From Baylisascaris procyonis (lineage: Eukaryota > Nematoda > Chromadorea > Rhabditida > Ascarididae), in contig JAZARR010000184.1 in NCBI GenBank assembly GCA_037389465.1, forward strand, positions 1,571,049-1,635,048: DNA of 64,000 nt, in the 5' to 3' direction. Numbering within the stretch: the first letter of the stretch is position 1; every line of letters begins with the position of its first letter. Both the position numbers and the translations under genes were made by a program. The notes under the pieces are model-generated. The model was not told the origin of the DNA. It saw only the letters and a program-made list of their open reading frames with translations, and ran no database searches. Shown here in pieces: positions 54,401-61,258 of this stretch.

Positions 54401-57400
54401 AGCTATATCTTTCATCAACTCACAGAAATAAATCATCCGAATCCATAAACGAAGTTCAAATAAAACGAGTGGATTTGCAACCATAAGCGCCCGCTATCAC
54501 ACGGTTCAGTAGCGCTCTTCTTAGATCGCCGTCTTAAATTCACTCAATGACAAGTCGATAATAGTAATAAACCTGAGTGAGCGATGCCTTAGCTGTTGAT
54601 TGATTGATCGGACTTCTGCTTGCCAAATAAATATTAAAACATGTTCGCACAGCCAGCAGCAATGTTGCTTCGTGCACTTCACAGGTCGGTGCCAAAACAA
54701 CAGCCAGAATTGCCTTAATTTATTTCTTAATTACTTTGATTTGCAATATGCGAATATTAAAAAAACAATAATATCCAATAATTCACATAATTTCAAATAA
54801 ATATAAGACTGCCATCCGCTTTGTGAAATCAAAAAAAAAAAAAAAAATACCCAGAACAATCCAATAAACAATAGTTATGCTTAACTAGCAATACGATCCC
54901 GAAAAGTATTCAAAATTGTGCCCATAAAAGAAATAGATAGTGATGCAAACTTAAAAAATCACTAAAAGAATTATCAAGGTTTCGAATGTGGGATTTTTCT
55001 CCGTCTTTCCACATCAAGAATGGTGAGAGAGAGAGAGTTCTGTGGGTGCATCGTGATTTTCTCTCCACCTAACTTCCCGAGGTTCCGGCATACTTCCACA
55101 AATGTTTCCTGATTGCATGAATGAAAAATAATCTTTTGAAGTAATGAAACATCTCAATTCAATTACATATCGTCCACTATTTCAATTCGATTGTATGATA
55201 AGCATCGACCTCACAGAATCAACCTCAAGCATCTCTATAAGCATAATTTATATCCTTCAATCATGGACAAAGCGCATTTCACAAAAGCTCGATTTTGGAA
55301 GGTTTCCCACGCATATCTCCTTCTCCGCCTAGTCATCTCACCTATAATCCCTTTGCATCGCCAGCCCTGAGCAAGTATGGACAAACATAATTGTTACTTG
55401 CATCTGGGGAAATAATGAAGGGAAAATAGAGATAAGCTGATATTATAAACAATTCTTCAATTCCACCAGAATTTCGGAAAGGTGAGTCATTGATTTTCTT
55501 CCTCACACCTCCTCCCTTCCTTCAACCTGATCCTCCATTCCCCTTTCTCCCCTCGTTTCAAGAATGGCTTGCAAAATATTCAAATTCAGATTTAAAGTTC
55601 CTTTCAGCACGGAAAAGTTTGGTATAACTGACAAGTGCCTTGACTGAATAAAGACCTTGAGGATCTGTAGCTGCACTCCCTCATCGGTATTTGGTCCAGC
55701 AAAAGGTGCACAAATTGCTTCAACAATTCGATCGATGAGCAACCTCTCAGGATTGGTCACATCCACACCGCTACCCACCAAATGGCCATATGCAATCAGC
55801 TTCTGAAATTAATCGAGAATACTCCTAAATATTATTTCAGAAATAAACCGTACAATAAGAAATAAATCGGCATGCAGAGATTGTTCTCATTATGTGAACA
55901 GAGGCATATGTAATATATGGGCAAATAGTTGAACAAATTAACAGCCAATAAACCGCATTTATTGCTAATTGGTATCTGCGGAACAGCGCGAGGAAGGATA
56001 TGACTGAATAGGTATCTCACAAAGAGGGAATAAAGTCATAGAGAGAGAAGAATAACGAAGAAATGAACTAATGAAGACTAGTATTATTAATGATATTCGG
56101 AGAAATGAAACGACAACTGGTAAAATGGACTGATTCATGTGACCGATATGCACATTGCAGACCCGGTTTTCATCAAAAAAAGGTTAAAAATTATATCTCT
56201 CAAAATAGCAGCTATTAATGAACTATTAATTAACAATCACTAATTACATTCTCATTTCTTTAATGAAATTTCGTTGGATTTTATCTAAGTAGTCTTTTAT
56301 TTCTTCAATTCGAGAAGCAAGTTCAATTATTAATTTAGCTGAACAGCGACTGTCTTCCATACTTTAACTCATTCTTTCTGAACGCATTTCTATGATTGAT
56401 AAAAATTGATATCAAGGTTGATTCTTAACGCAAACCTGTAAGCAATCGAGAGCGATAACAATAATACGAGGACTCTTTGAGTGGCACGCGAAATCAAACG
56501 GTAAGAAATAGCGATCGGCATGCACGAATTGCAGATGTGAAGGTAGTACGTTGCCCGTCGTATCCCCTCCACCATCATCGGCGGCATTCAGCTCCTCTAT
56601 TGCTTGCTCACATGCTTTCCGGAGTTGTGCATGCTCCTGCAATACAAACTCCTATGTCAATCAAAAATGGACATAACACAGAATTATTCAGTAATGTAGT
56701 GTCAAGCAAAGATAGCGATGATCCATCCTCCAAGTGGAAAAAGATTCAGTTATTATTGATCAACCTCAACAGGACTTCAAATTTCTACGAGGTGGTATAG
56801 TGAAACGTTAGCTAATACATTCGAGTAAACCTCTCGCTAGTTCAAGTGAACGGGGTAGAGGAGACGTATATATGACATCCTCTGAGAAAATCACAGCCGG
56901 TAATAAAGCAACATGAAGCGGGTGTTATCAGCGCTGATAGTTACCTTTTTTCTAAAAACGGCGCCATTGCATTGCGCGACATCATAGCTTCACTGCAGCC
57001 AAATTTAAAAAAAGCATCGTACACAAACTGCTGATGATTCCACAGAAAATTATTCAATAACGAATGAGCGCTATTTAGTTTCTAATTTTTGCGGACCTTA
57101 CATCAGACAACTATATTCCCTTTATGTACCGTTGTGAGAGGTTTAAGTAATGAAGCGAATTCACTGAGGACCATTCGAGGAGAGGAAAGCGGAGAGGGAA
57201 GGGTGGTCTGAGAGAGGAGAGGGCTAGCAGGAGGAAGAGGGAGGAGGTAAGAAGAGAGAGTGGGGGAAACTGGGTAATGAATGAGCTAAAGAGATTGGGA
57301 GTTGGATTTGATAAGCACACTCACCTTTCTTTTGATATCGCGATCGGCAAGAATGCGCCCAATAGCGTTTCGAAGAAACATTACCGAAACTCTCTTCAGA

Positions 57401-57411
57401 TCATCGTTCAT
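26255..57411 (-). CDS. agef-1: BIG/AGEF-1 ARF guanine-nucleotide exchange factor, 34 exons
   Basis: Large Sec7-family GEF that swaps GDP for GTP on ARF GTPases at the trans-Golgi and endosomes, so coats can be recruited. Join of 34 exons on the minus strand (listed one by one), 5007 nt, 1668 aa, all junctions in phase. Domains: DCB about 1-215, HUS about 285-465 with HUS box NYDCN at 440-444, Sec7 about 544-745 with [12 protein letters not shown] and glutamic finger E645, then HDS1-4 to the C-terminus. ATG at 57411 is the first in frame after an upstream TAA, giving [20 protein letters not shown], which lines up with the family N-terminus. It is shorter than human BIG1 (about 1850 aa), mainly in the DCB-HUS linker, the HUS-Sec7 linker and the C-terminal tail. 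No frameshift or internal stop. Family assignment comes from recalled family sequence, not a search. 5' and 3' UTRs are not determined. The orthology symbol is inferred. Confidence 0.96.
26684..26801 (-). CDS. agef-1: agef-1 exon 33 (HDS4)
   Basis: Residues 1585-1624. [20 protein letters not shown] and [11 protein letters not shown], matching SEALAYFITVNSESHREAW. Acceptor TTGCAG, donor CAG|GTTGGT, ending in phase 0. Confidence 0.94.
26863..26940. repeat. AAACAAA-rich duplication in agef-1 intron 32
   Basis: The phrase ACTAAGCAAAACAAA occurs twice, with AATACAA and AATAAAACAAAC between. Imperfect tandem in the intron between exons 32 and 33. Confidence 0.55.
28033..28168 (-). CDS. agef-1: agef-1 exon 32 (HDS4)
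   Basis: Residues 1540-1584 plus two bases. [20 protein letters not shown] and FRIYVD, matching [26 protein letters not shown]. Acceptor TTTCAG, donor TTAG|GTTTGT. Confidence 0.95.
28966..29079 (-). CDS. agef-1: agef-1 exon 31 (HDS4)
   Basis: Residues 1502-1539. [20 protein letters not shown], then [14 protein letters not shown], close to the family LLDCL..SH..AK.FN.N.EQRT.LW.AGFKG block. Acceptor TTGCAG, donor AAAG|GTTTGT. Confidence 0.95.
30001..30166 (-). CDS. agef-1: agef-1 exon 30 (linker in HDS4)
   Basis: Residues 1447-1501 plus one base. Begins EDAHALPS (family KKEDAE), then a Ser/Asn-rich variable stretch, ending ATDGLYSYI (family DQGMYKYM). Acceptor TGTAG, donor ATTG|GTTCGT. Confidence 0.87.
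30498..30603 (-). CDS. agef-1: agef-1 exon 29 (HDS4)
   Basis: Residues 1411-1446. [20 protein letters not shown] matches KLFASLLIKCVVQLELIQ. Acceptor TTTCAG, donor AAA|GTTCGT, phase 0. Confidence 0.93.
31285..31395 (-). CDS. agef-1: agef-1 exon 28 (variable linker)
   Basis: Residues 1374-1410 plus two bases. Begins LLTWEP, matching VLLTWRP, then a variable polar stretch. Acceptor TTGCAG. The donor AG|GTCTGA is chosen because it is the site that restores phase with exon 29. A nearer GTGAAT donor would break the frame. Confidence 0.82.
32380..32518 (-). CDS. agef-1: agef-1 exon 27 (HDS3-HDS4)
   Basis: Residues 1328-1373 plus two bases. [20 protein letters not shown], corresponding to DNEQLARSGTNCLENLVISN. 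The acceptor is AAG (TTTAAG|AG), fixed by the phase-1 end of exon 26. Donor TTC|GTAATT. Confidence 0.9.
33051..33186 (-). CDS. agef-1: agef-1 exon 26 (HDS3)
   Basis: Residues 1283-1327 plus one base. [20 protein letters not shown] matches family [20 protein letters not shown]. Acceptor TTTCAG, donor AAG|GTCAGT, ending in phase 1. Confidence 0.94.
33758..33887 (-). CDS. agef-1: agef-1 exon 25 (HDS3)
   Basis: Residues 1239-1282. [20 protein letters not shown] and FRIFDVMKL. Acceptor TTTCAG, donor GAG|GTTAGT, ending in phase 0. Confidence 0.94.
34190..34253. repeat. Perfect 32-bp tandem duplication in intron 24
   Basis: Two identical, directly adjacent 32-base copies starting TTGTTGCTCACAGATGATAA, at 34190 and 34222. 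The identity suggests a recent event or an assembly duplication. Just upstream, CCACTCGTTTTC is also repeated about 40 bases apart. Confidence 0.9.
35146..35440 (-). CDS. agef-1: agef-1 exon 24 (HDS3, longest exon)
   Basis: Residues 1141-1238 plus two bases. [38 protein letters not shown] and [20 protein letters not shown], strongly diagnostic of BIG/AGEF-1. Acceptor TTTCAG, donor AAG|GTAACA. The open frame continues upstream of the acceptor, but that part is intron. Confidence 0.97.
35901..36073 (-). CDS. agef-1: agef-1 exon 23 (HDS3)
   Basis: Residues 1083-1140 plus one base. [20 protein letters not shown] and [15 protein letters not shown]. Acceptor GTTTAG, donor TTA|GTGAGT. Confidence 0.95.
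36418..36569 (-). CDS. agef-1: agef-1 exon 22 (HDS2)
   Basis: Residues 1033-1082 plus two bases. [18 protein letters not shown] and [19 protein letters not shown]. The acceptor is AAG (TTCAAG|GCT). Donor CAG|GTCCGC. Confidence 0.95.
37016..37226 (-). CDS. agef-1: agef-1 exon 21 (HDS2)
   Basis: Residues 962-1032. [20 protein letters not shown] and [18 protein letters not shown], one of the most conserved parts of the family. Acceptor TTTCAG, donor AAG|GTTCAT, ending in phase 0. Confidence 0.96.
37503..37605 (-). CDS. agef-1: agef-1 exon 20 (HDS1-HDS2)
   Basis: Residues 928-961. [18 protein letters not shown] matches the conserved block [18 protein letters not shown]. The variable Gly-rich insert found before it in vertebrates is nearly absent. 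Acceptor TTGCAG, donor AA|GTGAGA. Confidence 0.95.
38437..38533 (-). CDS. agef-1: agef-1 exon 19 (end of HDS1)
   Basis: Residues 896-927 plus one base. [20 protein letters not shown] is almost identical to the family consensus, then a variable tail. Acceptor TTATAG, donor CAGT|GTAAGT. Confidence 0.93.
39223..39346 (-). CDS. agef-1: agef-1 exon 18 (HDS1)
   Basis: Residues 854-895. [20 protein letters not shown] and a DGNCLDESW block. The acceptor is AAG (ATTAAG|G), fixed by the phase-2 end of exon 17. Donor GAT|GTAAGT. Confidence 0.93.
39373..39460. repeat. (TA)32 microsatellite grading into ATTTAT repeat
   Basis: 64 bases of pure AT dinucleotide (39373-39436), then four TTTATA units, inside the 307-base intron 17 of agef-1. 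An imperfect hairpin follows at 39468-39514. Confidence 0.97.
39468..39514. other. Imperfect inverted repeat beside the TA microsatellite
   Basis: Left arm AGGCATACACGTTAGGT and right arm ACATAACGTGTGCCT pair almost fully (AGGCA-CACGTTA-GT, with a two-base bulge and one mismatch) around a short loop. It lies in intron 17. No mobile element is recognised. Confidence 0.7.
39654..39817 (-). CDS. agef-1: agef-1 exon 17 (HDS1)
   Basis: Residues 800-853 plus two bases. [34 protein letters not shown] and YIQALAR, matching the segment after HVRPMFK in BIG1. Acceptor TTGTAG, donor AAG|GTTTGC. Confidence 0.93.
40578..40735 (-). CDS. agef-1: agef-1 exon 16 (HDS1)
   Basis: Residues 747-799. [20 protein letters not shown], then the conserved HVRPMFK. 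Acceptor ATTCAG, donor AAG|GTTTGT, ending in phase 0. Confidence 0.95.
42490..42646 (-). CDS. agef-1: agef-1 exon 15 (end of Sec7)
   Basis: Residues 695-746. [19 protein letters not shown] and [18 protein letters not shown]699 is the fourth brefeldin A-related position. The acceptor is AAG (TTTGAAG|GTA), forced by the exon 14 phase. Donor CAGA|GTTAGT, ending in phase 1. Confidence 0.95.
43800..43884 (-). CDS. agef-1: agef-1 exon 14 (Sec7 motif 2)
   Basis: Residues 666-694. [20 protein letters not shown] then DLHSPQ. Includes Y681, S682 and D689, which correspond to positions tied to brefeldin A sensitivity. Acceptor TTGCAG, donor CAG|GTACTC. Confidence 0.96.
43968..43991. other. Perfect 10-bp stem, 4-base loop hairpin in intron 13
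   Basis: TGCAGCTGAA, loop AATA, TTCAGCTGCA. Perfect pairing over ten bases. It contains two CAGCTG E-box-type hexamers in mirror position. Function unknown. Confidence 0.75.
44941..45111 (-). CDS. agef-1: agef-1 exon 13 (Sec7 catalytic motif)
   Basis: Residues 609-665. Holds [18 protein letters not shown]. The Glu at about residue 645 is the glutamic finger that expels GDP from ARF in all active Sec7 domains. Acceptor TTTCAG, donor AA|GTAAGC. Confidence 0.97.
45787..45913. repeat. Degenerate tandem repeat in intron 12
   Basis: Five or six variants of TGCACTTAATTTATACCTAA spaced about 20-26 bases apart. Not related to the 22-bp satellite at the right end of the window. Confidence 0.6.
46242..46388 (-). 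CDS. agef-1: agef-1 exon 12 (Sec7 domain, N-terminal part)
   Basis: Residues 560-608. [20 protein letters not shown] and [18 protein letters not shown]. Acceptor ATTTAG, donor GA|GTGAGT. Confidence 0.95.
47060..47177 (-). CDS. agef-1: agef-1 exon 11 (linker into Sec7)
   Basis: Residues 521-559 plus two bases. A short acidic, proline-containing linker, then [17 protein letters not shown], the entry helix of Sec7. The linker is much shorter than in vertebrate BIG1. Acceptor TTTCAG, donor CT|GTTTGT. Confidence 0.92.
47549..47578. repeat. 15-bp tandem duplication in intron 10
   Basis: ACAAATTCAGGAAAT occurs twice head to tail between exons 10 and 11. Confidence 0.7.
47938..48109 (-). CDS. agef-1: agef-1 exon 10 (after HUS)
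   Basis: Residues 464-520 plus one base. [16 protein letters not shown] corresponds to the GLECLVSILKCMVEW block of BIG1. Acceptor TTGCAG, donor CAAG|GTTAAC, ending in phase 1. Confidence 0.92.
49120..49320 (-). CDS. agef-1: agef-1 exon 9 (HUS box)
   Basis: Residues 397-463. [20 protein letters not shown], then [18 protein letters not shown]. The HUS box NYDCN is at residues 440-444; in this family it mediates contact with the DCB domain. Acceptor TTTCAG, donor CAG|GTGTGT, phase 0 at both ends. Confidence 0.96.
49599..49830 (+). mobile_element. 3' end of an LTR retrotransposon body (Ty3/gypsy-like), intron 8
   Basis: A segment clearly richer in GC than the surrounding intron. Its last open frame (49625-49816) ends [18 protein letters not shown] and a stop, the RRSTR-RR-P-RL type of tail seen at the C-terminus of gypsy-class Pol proteins. 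A purine-rich stretch (AAAGTGGAGG, 49821-49830) follows, as expected for a polypurine primer tract right before the 3' LTR. Earlier Pol parts are absent, so this is a truncated copy. It is antisense to agef-1. A perfect hairpin AAAGAAGG-AAAA-CCTTCTTT (49579-49598) marks the junction with AT-rich intron DNA. Confidence 0.65.
49831..50403 (+). mobile_element. Putative 3' LTR, about 573 bp
   Basis: Starts TGTTGTGATGG directly after the purine tract and ends CCGGCTCCACA, so it has TG...CA boundaries. A TATA-like CATAAAAGG (50137-50145) and an AATAAA (50365-50370) stand in promoter and poly(A) order, about 230 bases apart, as expected for U3-R-U5. GC-rich and without a gene. The 5' LTR was not found in this window, so LTR-LTR comparison and target-site duplication could not be checked. 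The exact ends are inferred. Confidence 0.6.
50137..50145 (+). promoter_or_regulatory. TATA-like box inside the LTR
   Basis: CATAAAAGG followed by GGAGCGC. Position relative to AATAAA fits an LTR promoter. Prediction only. Confidence 0.4.
50404..50640 (+). other. Unassigned segment after the LTR
   Basis: An open plus-strand frame continues from inside the LTR to 50640. It has no recognisable domain and mixes LTR with flanking sequence, so I do not call a gene. It may be target intron DNA or part of another decayed element. Confidence 0.35.
51468..51702 (-). CDS. agef-1: agef-1 exon 8 (HUS domain)
   Basis: Residues 318-396. [29 protein letters not shown] and [11 protein letters not shown] match the HUS domain closely. 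Acceptor TTTCAG, donor GAG|GTCTGC, ending in phase 0. Confidence 0.95.
52006..52208 (-). CDS. agef-1: agef-1 exon 7 (linker to start of HUS)
   Basis: Residues 251-317 plus two bases. A variable [12 protein letters not shown] stretch, then the HUS start [18 protein letters not shown]. Acceptor TTTTAG, donor CCTAG|GTTTGC, ending in phase 2. The ATG at 52205 could also act as an internal start, but the DCB exons upstream argue against that. Confidence 0.9.
52918..53016 (-). CDS. agef-1: agef-1 exon 6 (DCB-HUS linker)
   Basis: Residues 218-250. [16 protein letters not shown] resembles the linker helix of BIG1 that ends near EEMVNIVVGD. Acceptor TTTTAG, donor AGT|GTGCGT, phase 0 at both ends. Less conserved than its neighbours, so the exact donor is the least certain in the model. 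Confidence 0.7.
53763..53837 (-). CDS. agef-1: agef-1 exon 5 (end of DCB)
   Basis: Residues 193-217. [13 protein letters not shown] corresponds to the last DCB helix (vertebrate MLNVIFARMENQA). Acceptor GTTAAG (AAG type), donor AAC|GTTGGT, phase 0 at both ends. Only 75 nt, and too short to be picked up as a long ORF. Confidence 0.82.
54573..54713 (-). CDS. agef-1: agef-1 exon 4 (DCB domain)
   Basis: Residues 146-192. Contains [20 protein letters not shown] and [12 protein letters not shown], which are near-invariant in BIG proteins. The acceptor is an unusual AAG (ATTAAG|GCA), fixed by phase and by homology. Donor CAG|GTTTAT. Confidence 0.93.
55656..55802 (-). CDS. agef-1: agef-1 exon 3 (DCB domain)
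   Basis: Residues 97-145. Begins KLIAYGHL and holds the family signature [17 protein letters not shown] followed by [11 protein letters not shown]. Acceptor TTTCAG, donor AAG|GTCTTT (weak), phase 0 at both ends. Reading continues open past the donor, but the next conserved block is in exon 4. Confidence 0.93.
56436..56636 (-). CDS. agef-1: agef-1 exon 2 (DCB domain)
   Basis: Residues 30-96. Conserved DCB segments [15 protein letters not shown] and [19 protein letters not shown], ending ALDCLQ. Acceptor TTGCAG, donor CAG|GTTTGC, phase 0 at both ends. Confidence 0.95.
57175..57272. repeat. Polypurine tract in intron 1, near the exon 1 donor
   Basis: About 100 bases of nearly pure A/G on the plus strand (GAGAGGAAAGCGGAGAGGG...), so a pyrimidine-rich stretch in the agef-1 transcript beginning about 50 bases after the first donor site. 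It could form triplex DNA or bind splicing factors. No direct evidence. Confidence 0.7.
57325..57411 (-). CDS. agef-1: agef-1 exon 1 (start codon)
   Basis: Residues 1-29, start of the DCB domain, containing [19 protein letters not shown]. The ATG at 57409-57411 is preceded in frame by TAA eleven codons upstream, so it is the earliest possible start in this exon. An upstream non-coding or trans-splice exon is not excluded. Donor AAAG|GTGAGT, phase 0. Confidence 0.88.
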
Positions 57412-59177
57412 ATCCACACATCTTCTATAAATTCTATTGCATTAAATCAACATTTTAATTGTAACGACTATCGAATAATCGGAAGCAATCATGGTTGTAT
57501 ATAAGTTCATTGTTAGTAACACTTGAGAGCAAACTGAATTCCAGCAGTACTTGTAAGAATATAGGATGCTATGCCACTATTATTCACACATTAAAATTCA
57601 TAGATAGAAGTGAGAAATGCGCTGTGAACATAATCACCGTAGGAAATTAACGTCGTGGACATTTTAGCCAAGACACGCTTACATGAAACAATATTGATGC
57701 CGAATACTTATGCTACAGACATCTGACAGTCGAACACTCGAACTTGCGACATGGCGCAAATGTCGTGAAGTGCCCCATGACATTTGTATCACCAACACAA
57801 TTTTCTTATTGCACAAATGCATGGAAGCAAATATGGTAAATGAACCAGGCAGCGAAGCAATCTACCGAAGTCCCAGATATAGTTTTATAATCGATTCTTC
57901 GAAACTCGTGCCAATCAAAACTCTTATATACTACAGCAGTTAACCTATAATTTAATATCTACCTTGAAAGAGAAAAAAGTTTATATATGGACTGCATCAA
58001 ATGATATCGCACCTCATATAAAAGAGGATTTCCAATGATCCGATATGCAACACTCAATAAAAACACATTTTATACAAGCAGCAATAATCGATAACAGGTT
58101 AGTTACTTTCACATACTTATTAAGTTTTATTTGGGTCTTCAAAAAGTGCATATTAAATTCGAGGAGGAAAATATTGATCGATGCGAATAACTCAACTTTT
58201 GTTTCGACATTTGAAAAGTTGAATATGTTAGGCAGTAATCAATTGGAAATACATTGAAGAGGAACACACAACATTACTAACATTTCTCTATGACTAGAAT
58301 TTAAGCAGTGTAGACATAAAAATCTCATTTTCCTATTGACCACTGAGAACACAACAAACCTTTCACAAATCGAATTCTCTAATAACTGAGAAAAAAACTG
58401 AAAGAAATGTATACACATATAAAACAATATGCATAAAATTTGCATATATTAAGTAGAAAACGCTACCGAAAATGAATTTTTTTGAAGGATGCAAAAGATT
58501 TGCATAAAATATTTGAACACAGGAAATATTGGACAAGACTTGCGGAAGCTACATCAAGATTGCATGAAACAGCGGAATGTGAGCAACCTGTACAACGATG
58601 TCCCTAATAACGCTATTTTGAGCACTCATAAAAACCTAATATCAAGCACTGCGTGTTGCCAAACTTACCACCGTAATCACCAATATCGTTTTGAGATCTG
58701 AAATTGCTTCAACACCTGAAAATTGTTAATCGTCTTATCTCGCATAGGAATGATTGGGATAAACGACCAAAAGTCGAACAAATGAAATATCATCTGCATC
58801 GCAAAAATTCCGTCCCTTCTTCATTGTCTACTAATGAGGTGCATTTGTGAAAAAGTTTAAAAGGCCACAAAACATTGGAATCTTTTTTTTTTTGAGGCCA
58901 AAGCTCTTTTTTAACTTGAGACACACTCAAAGAACAAATTTTATCTAAATCGGTTAGTGGGTAAATATGTGGAATGACTGACAAACAGAAAAGTCACAAT
59001 ATGTAATTTTTGCACCGCTAAAATGAACAAAACTTTCACGCATAACATCTAATGCTCGCATAATCTTTGTTTAGCTGATTGATCTTTGCTGATTGATCTT
59101 TCTAGCATGCCCATTATAATGTCAGTAGCGAAAATTACTATATATAATCACTTGTGTAAATTTATATTTTCAAAGTT

Positions 59178-59268
59178 CATGTCTGTGGGCGTATGTGTCT
59201 GTCTGTCTATCTGTCTGTGTGGTAGTTTCCACTCGAGAACCACTCAAGTGAACTGTAGGTACTTAAAA
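59178..59268 (+). repeat. Dispersed CTGT-rich repeat, copy near 59.2 kb
   Basis: CATGTCTGTGGGCGTATGTG, a CTGT/CTAT run, then AGTTTCCACTCGAGAACCAC. A diverged relative is at 1984-2050 (CATGTCTGAGCGTATGTCGG ... AGTTTCGACTTGGGAAACCAC), and a CTGT-rich antisense stretch lies near 51340-51410. Consistent with a small non-autonomous dispersed repeat family. Confidence 0.5.
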
Positions 59269-60736
59269 GAATTCTGATATATCAACCTCAAAAGGAATTA
59301 TAATCAACTGAAGAATTCAGAAATTTGCATATATTTTAAATCGGCCGGATTTTCAACACAGAGGATTCGAGTCGCAAAAAAAAACTCCATATTTTACTGA
59401 TAATTCGTGCTAATATGTTTGGATCATTGAAGAATTAAGTGCGCATTATTTGCATATTTTATCTGTGAAAGCAATAGAAAAGAAATAGAGAGGAGGAAAT
59501 AGAAAAGAGGAAATGCCTAATTCGTTGAAACTTTTTGGTAGTTCCCTAATCTTTTTTTATGTCTCTTCTTATTGCTTATTATTATCATTTTTATTATTTA
59601 TTTCTTTAGTTTCAGCCGATTCACTCAATATTACTGCATATTTTTCTTTCAAACTGGCTTCCAACTTTTTTTTTTTGACTGTAGCTATTATCTTCCATTC
59701 GTTTAATTTGCTACCTTTACAGTGTCGAATCCTTAACTCATTCTTCTTTCTCATACCGCTTATACTACTCTAACCTCTAGGCATCATTTAATCGATGCTT
59801 CTTTATTTACATATTTATTTATTTTACATTATGGTTAATGATGAAATATGCTAAAATGTTGAATAAATTATTGTTACTGCGTTAAGATGTTCATCAACAA
59901 CAACATTAATTTGCCTTGATTTTAAACACTCAAATTTAGAAAAAAAAAATTAAAACTTAAACAAACAAAGAGTAAAATTCATTCCAATTGTGTACATATA
60001 TCGTAAACAATTCGTTATCGTATATACCTTTTTAAATCGTTTAAATATGACACAGCAAAACATTCTTGATTGTTACTTAATGTTGACATCTTTTAGTCAA
60101 AAATTTCATGCTTGAAATACTCTTCGAATATTGACGTCAGCAATGTTTATGTGCTTTTTGCTTCTTTTCCACATTCCATCTATTGAAAAATTAATGCAAG
60201 ATAACAATCTACGATTGCTGTAAACATCATACACGTTGTACAAATGTTTCGATGAAGTTAAGTTGCTTCAGATGAGAATCATTAGTTAGAAAATTTGGTG
60301 CGTAATAATTATTCTTTACCTCCTACACCTCCCTCTTTCCATCTTCTCCCATCCCCCCCTCACTTTCTTCTCATCTCTTTCGAGAGCGAATTTCATTGAC
60401 GCTTTCTGTTTGCTGACCACATTAGATACTCAGAAAAGTATTCCAGTTAATTTTCGAATAAAATATGCGGATAGTGCTTCAAAGACATCGTAGGCGCTTC
60501 ACCCTCAGGTCAAACTTCAGCTTCCTAACGATAAGTTAAATTCGCCTTTACAGTAGTCCAACAGGATACTCTCCTTTCCTTTTTCAGTATATTTTCAGCC
60601 CATTTCTCTGTCCTCTCCAGTTTCTTCCTCTTATGAACAGTTTTTTTTTTCGGTTCAAGAACGCCACATCGAAAGCAACAAACAGTAGTTTAAAGCACAG
60701 CAAAAAACAAATGCGTAGTTTATTGCCTCATTGCAA

Positions 60737-60783
60737 TTTGTTTAACGCAGAGTGTTATGCACAGTGTTTGTTTAACGCAGAGT
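60737..60783. repeat. 17-bp direct repeat, 30-bp period
   Basis: TTTGTTTAACGCAGAGT at 60737-60753 and again at 60767-60783. Confidence 0.85.
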
Positions 60784-61258
60784 CGTGAATTATAGTAACT
60801 CTCAACTAGAGGTATCACTCCCTCTCCACAATTTTTCTTACTCTTCTTTGAATCCCACCCCCCCCCTCTGTTTCCTGGAATTTCTACGAAAACCTGTTAT
60901 CAATTTTGGTCCTGATAACATCCTGTTCGCTTACAGCACACAATTAGCTAAAATCCATTCGTCCTTAATTTCATCATTTAACTCAACCAAAAGCAAACTA
61001 CCGACAAAGTGCTTCTTTCCACAAATTTCACGGCTTCTATAAAAATAACATTTCACATCATTTCACAAATATTTTATAAACTCATAAACAAATTTCTACC
61101 TCACACGATTCGATGAGAACATATTTGAACTCAGAATTTCTTAATAATCTAATAATTAAGTACTATATTCGACTTTGCTTTCTTTTTTTATTTATTTTAT
61201 TAATCCGCTGAAATTTTTTTCAATATTTTCATTGCAAAGTATAAGTCATGATTGTATC

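Larger units (their letters stand above)
57412..61258. other. Upstream region of agef-1, no gene supported
   Basis: It should contain the 5' UTR and promoter, but I cannot point to a reliable core element. It contains a CTGT-rich dispersed repeat (59178-59268), a copy of the opposite end type (58926-58995), a two-copy TTTGTTTAACGCAGAGT repeat (60737-60783) and short ORFs with no recognisable domains. Confidence 0.55.

Noticed and set aside
56926..56939. Perfect 14-bp palindrome TATCAGCGCTGATA
   Set aside because: Several such palindromes are expected by chance in 64 kb, and nothing else marks the site.
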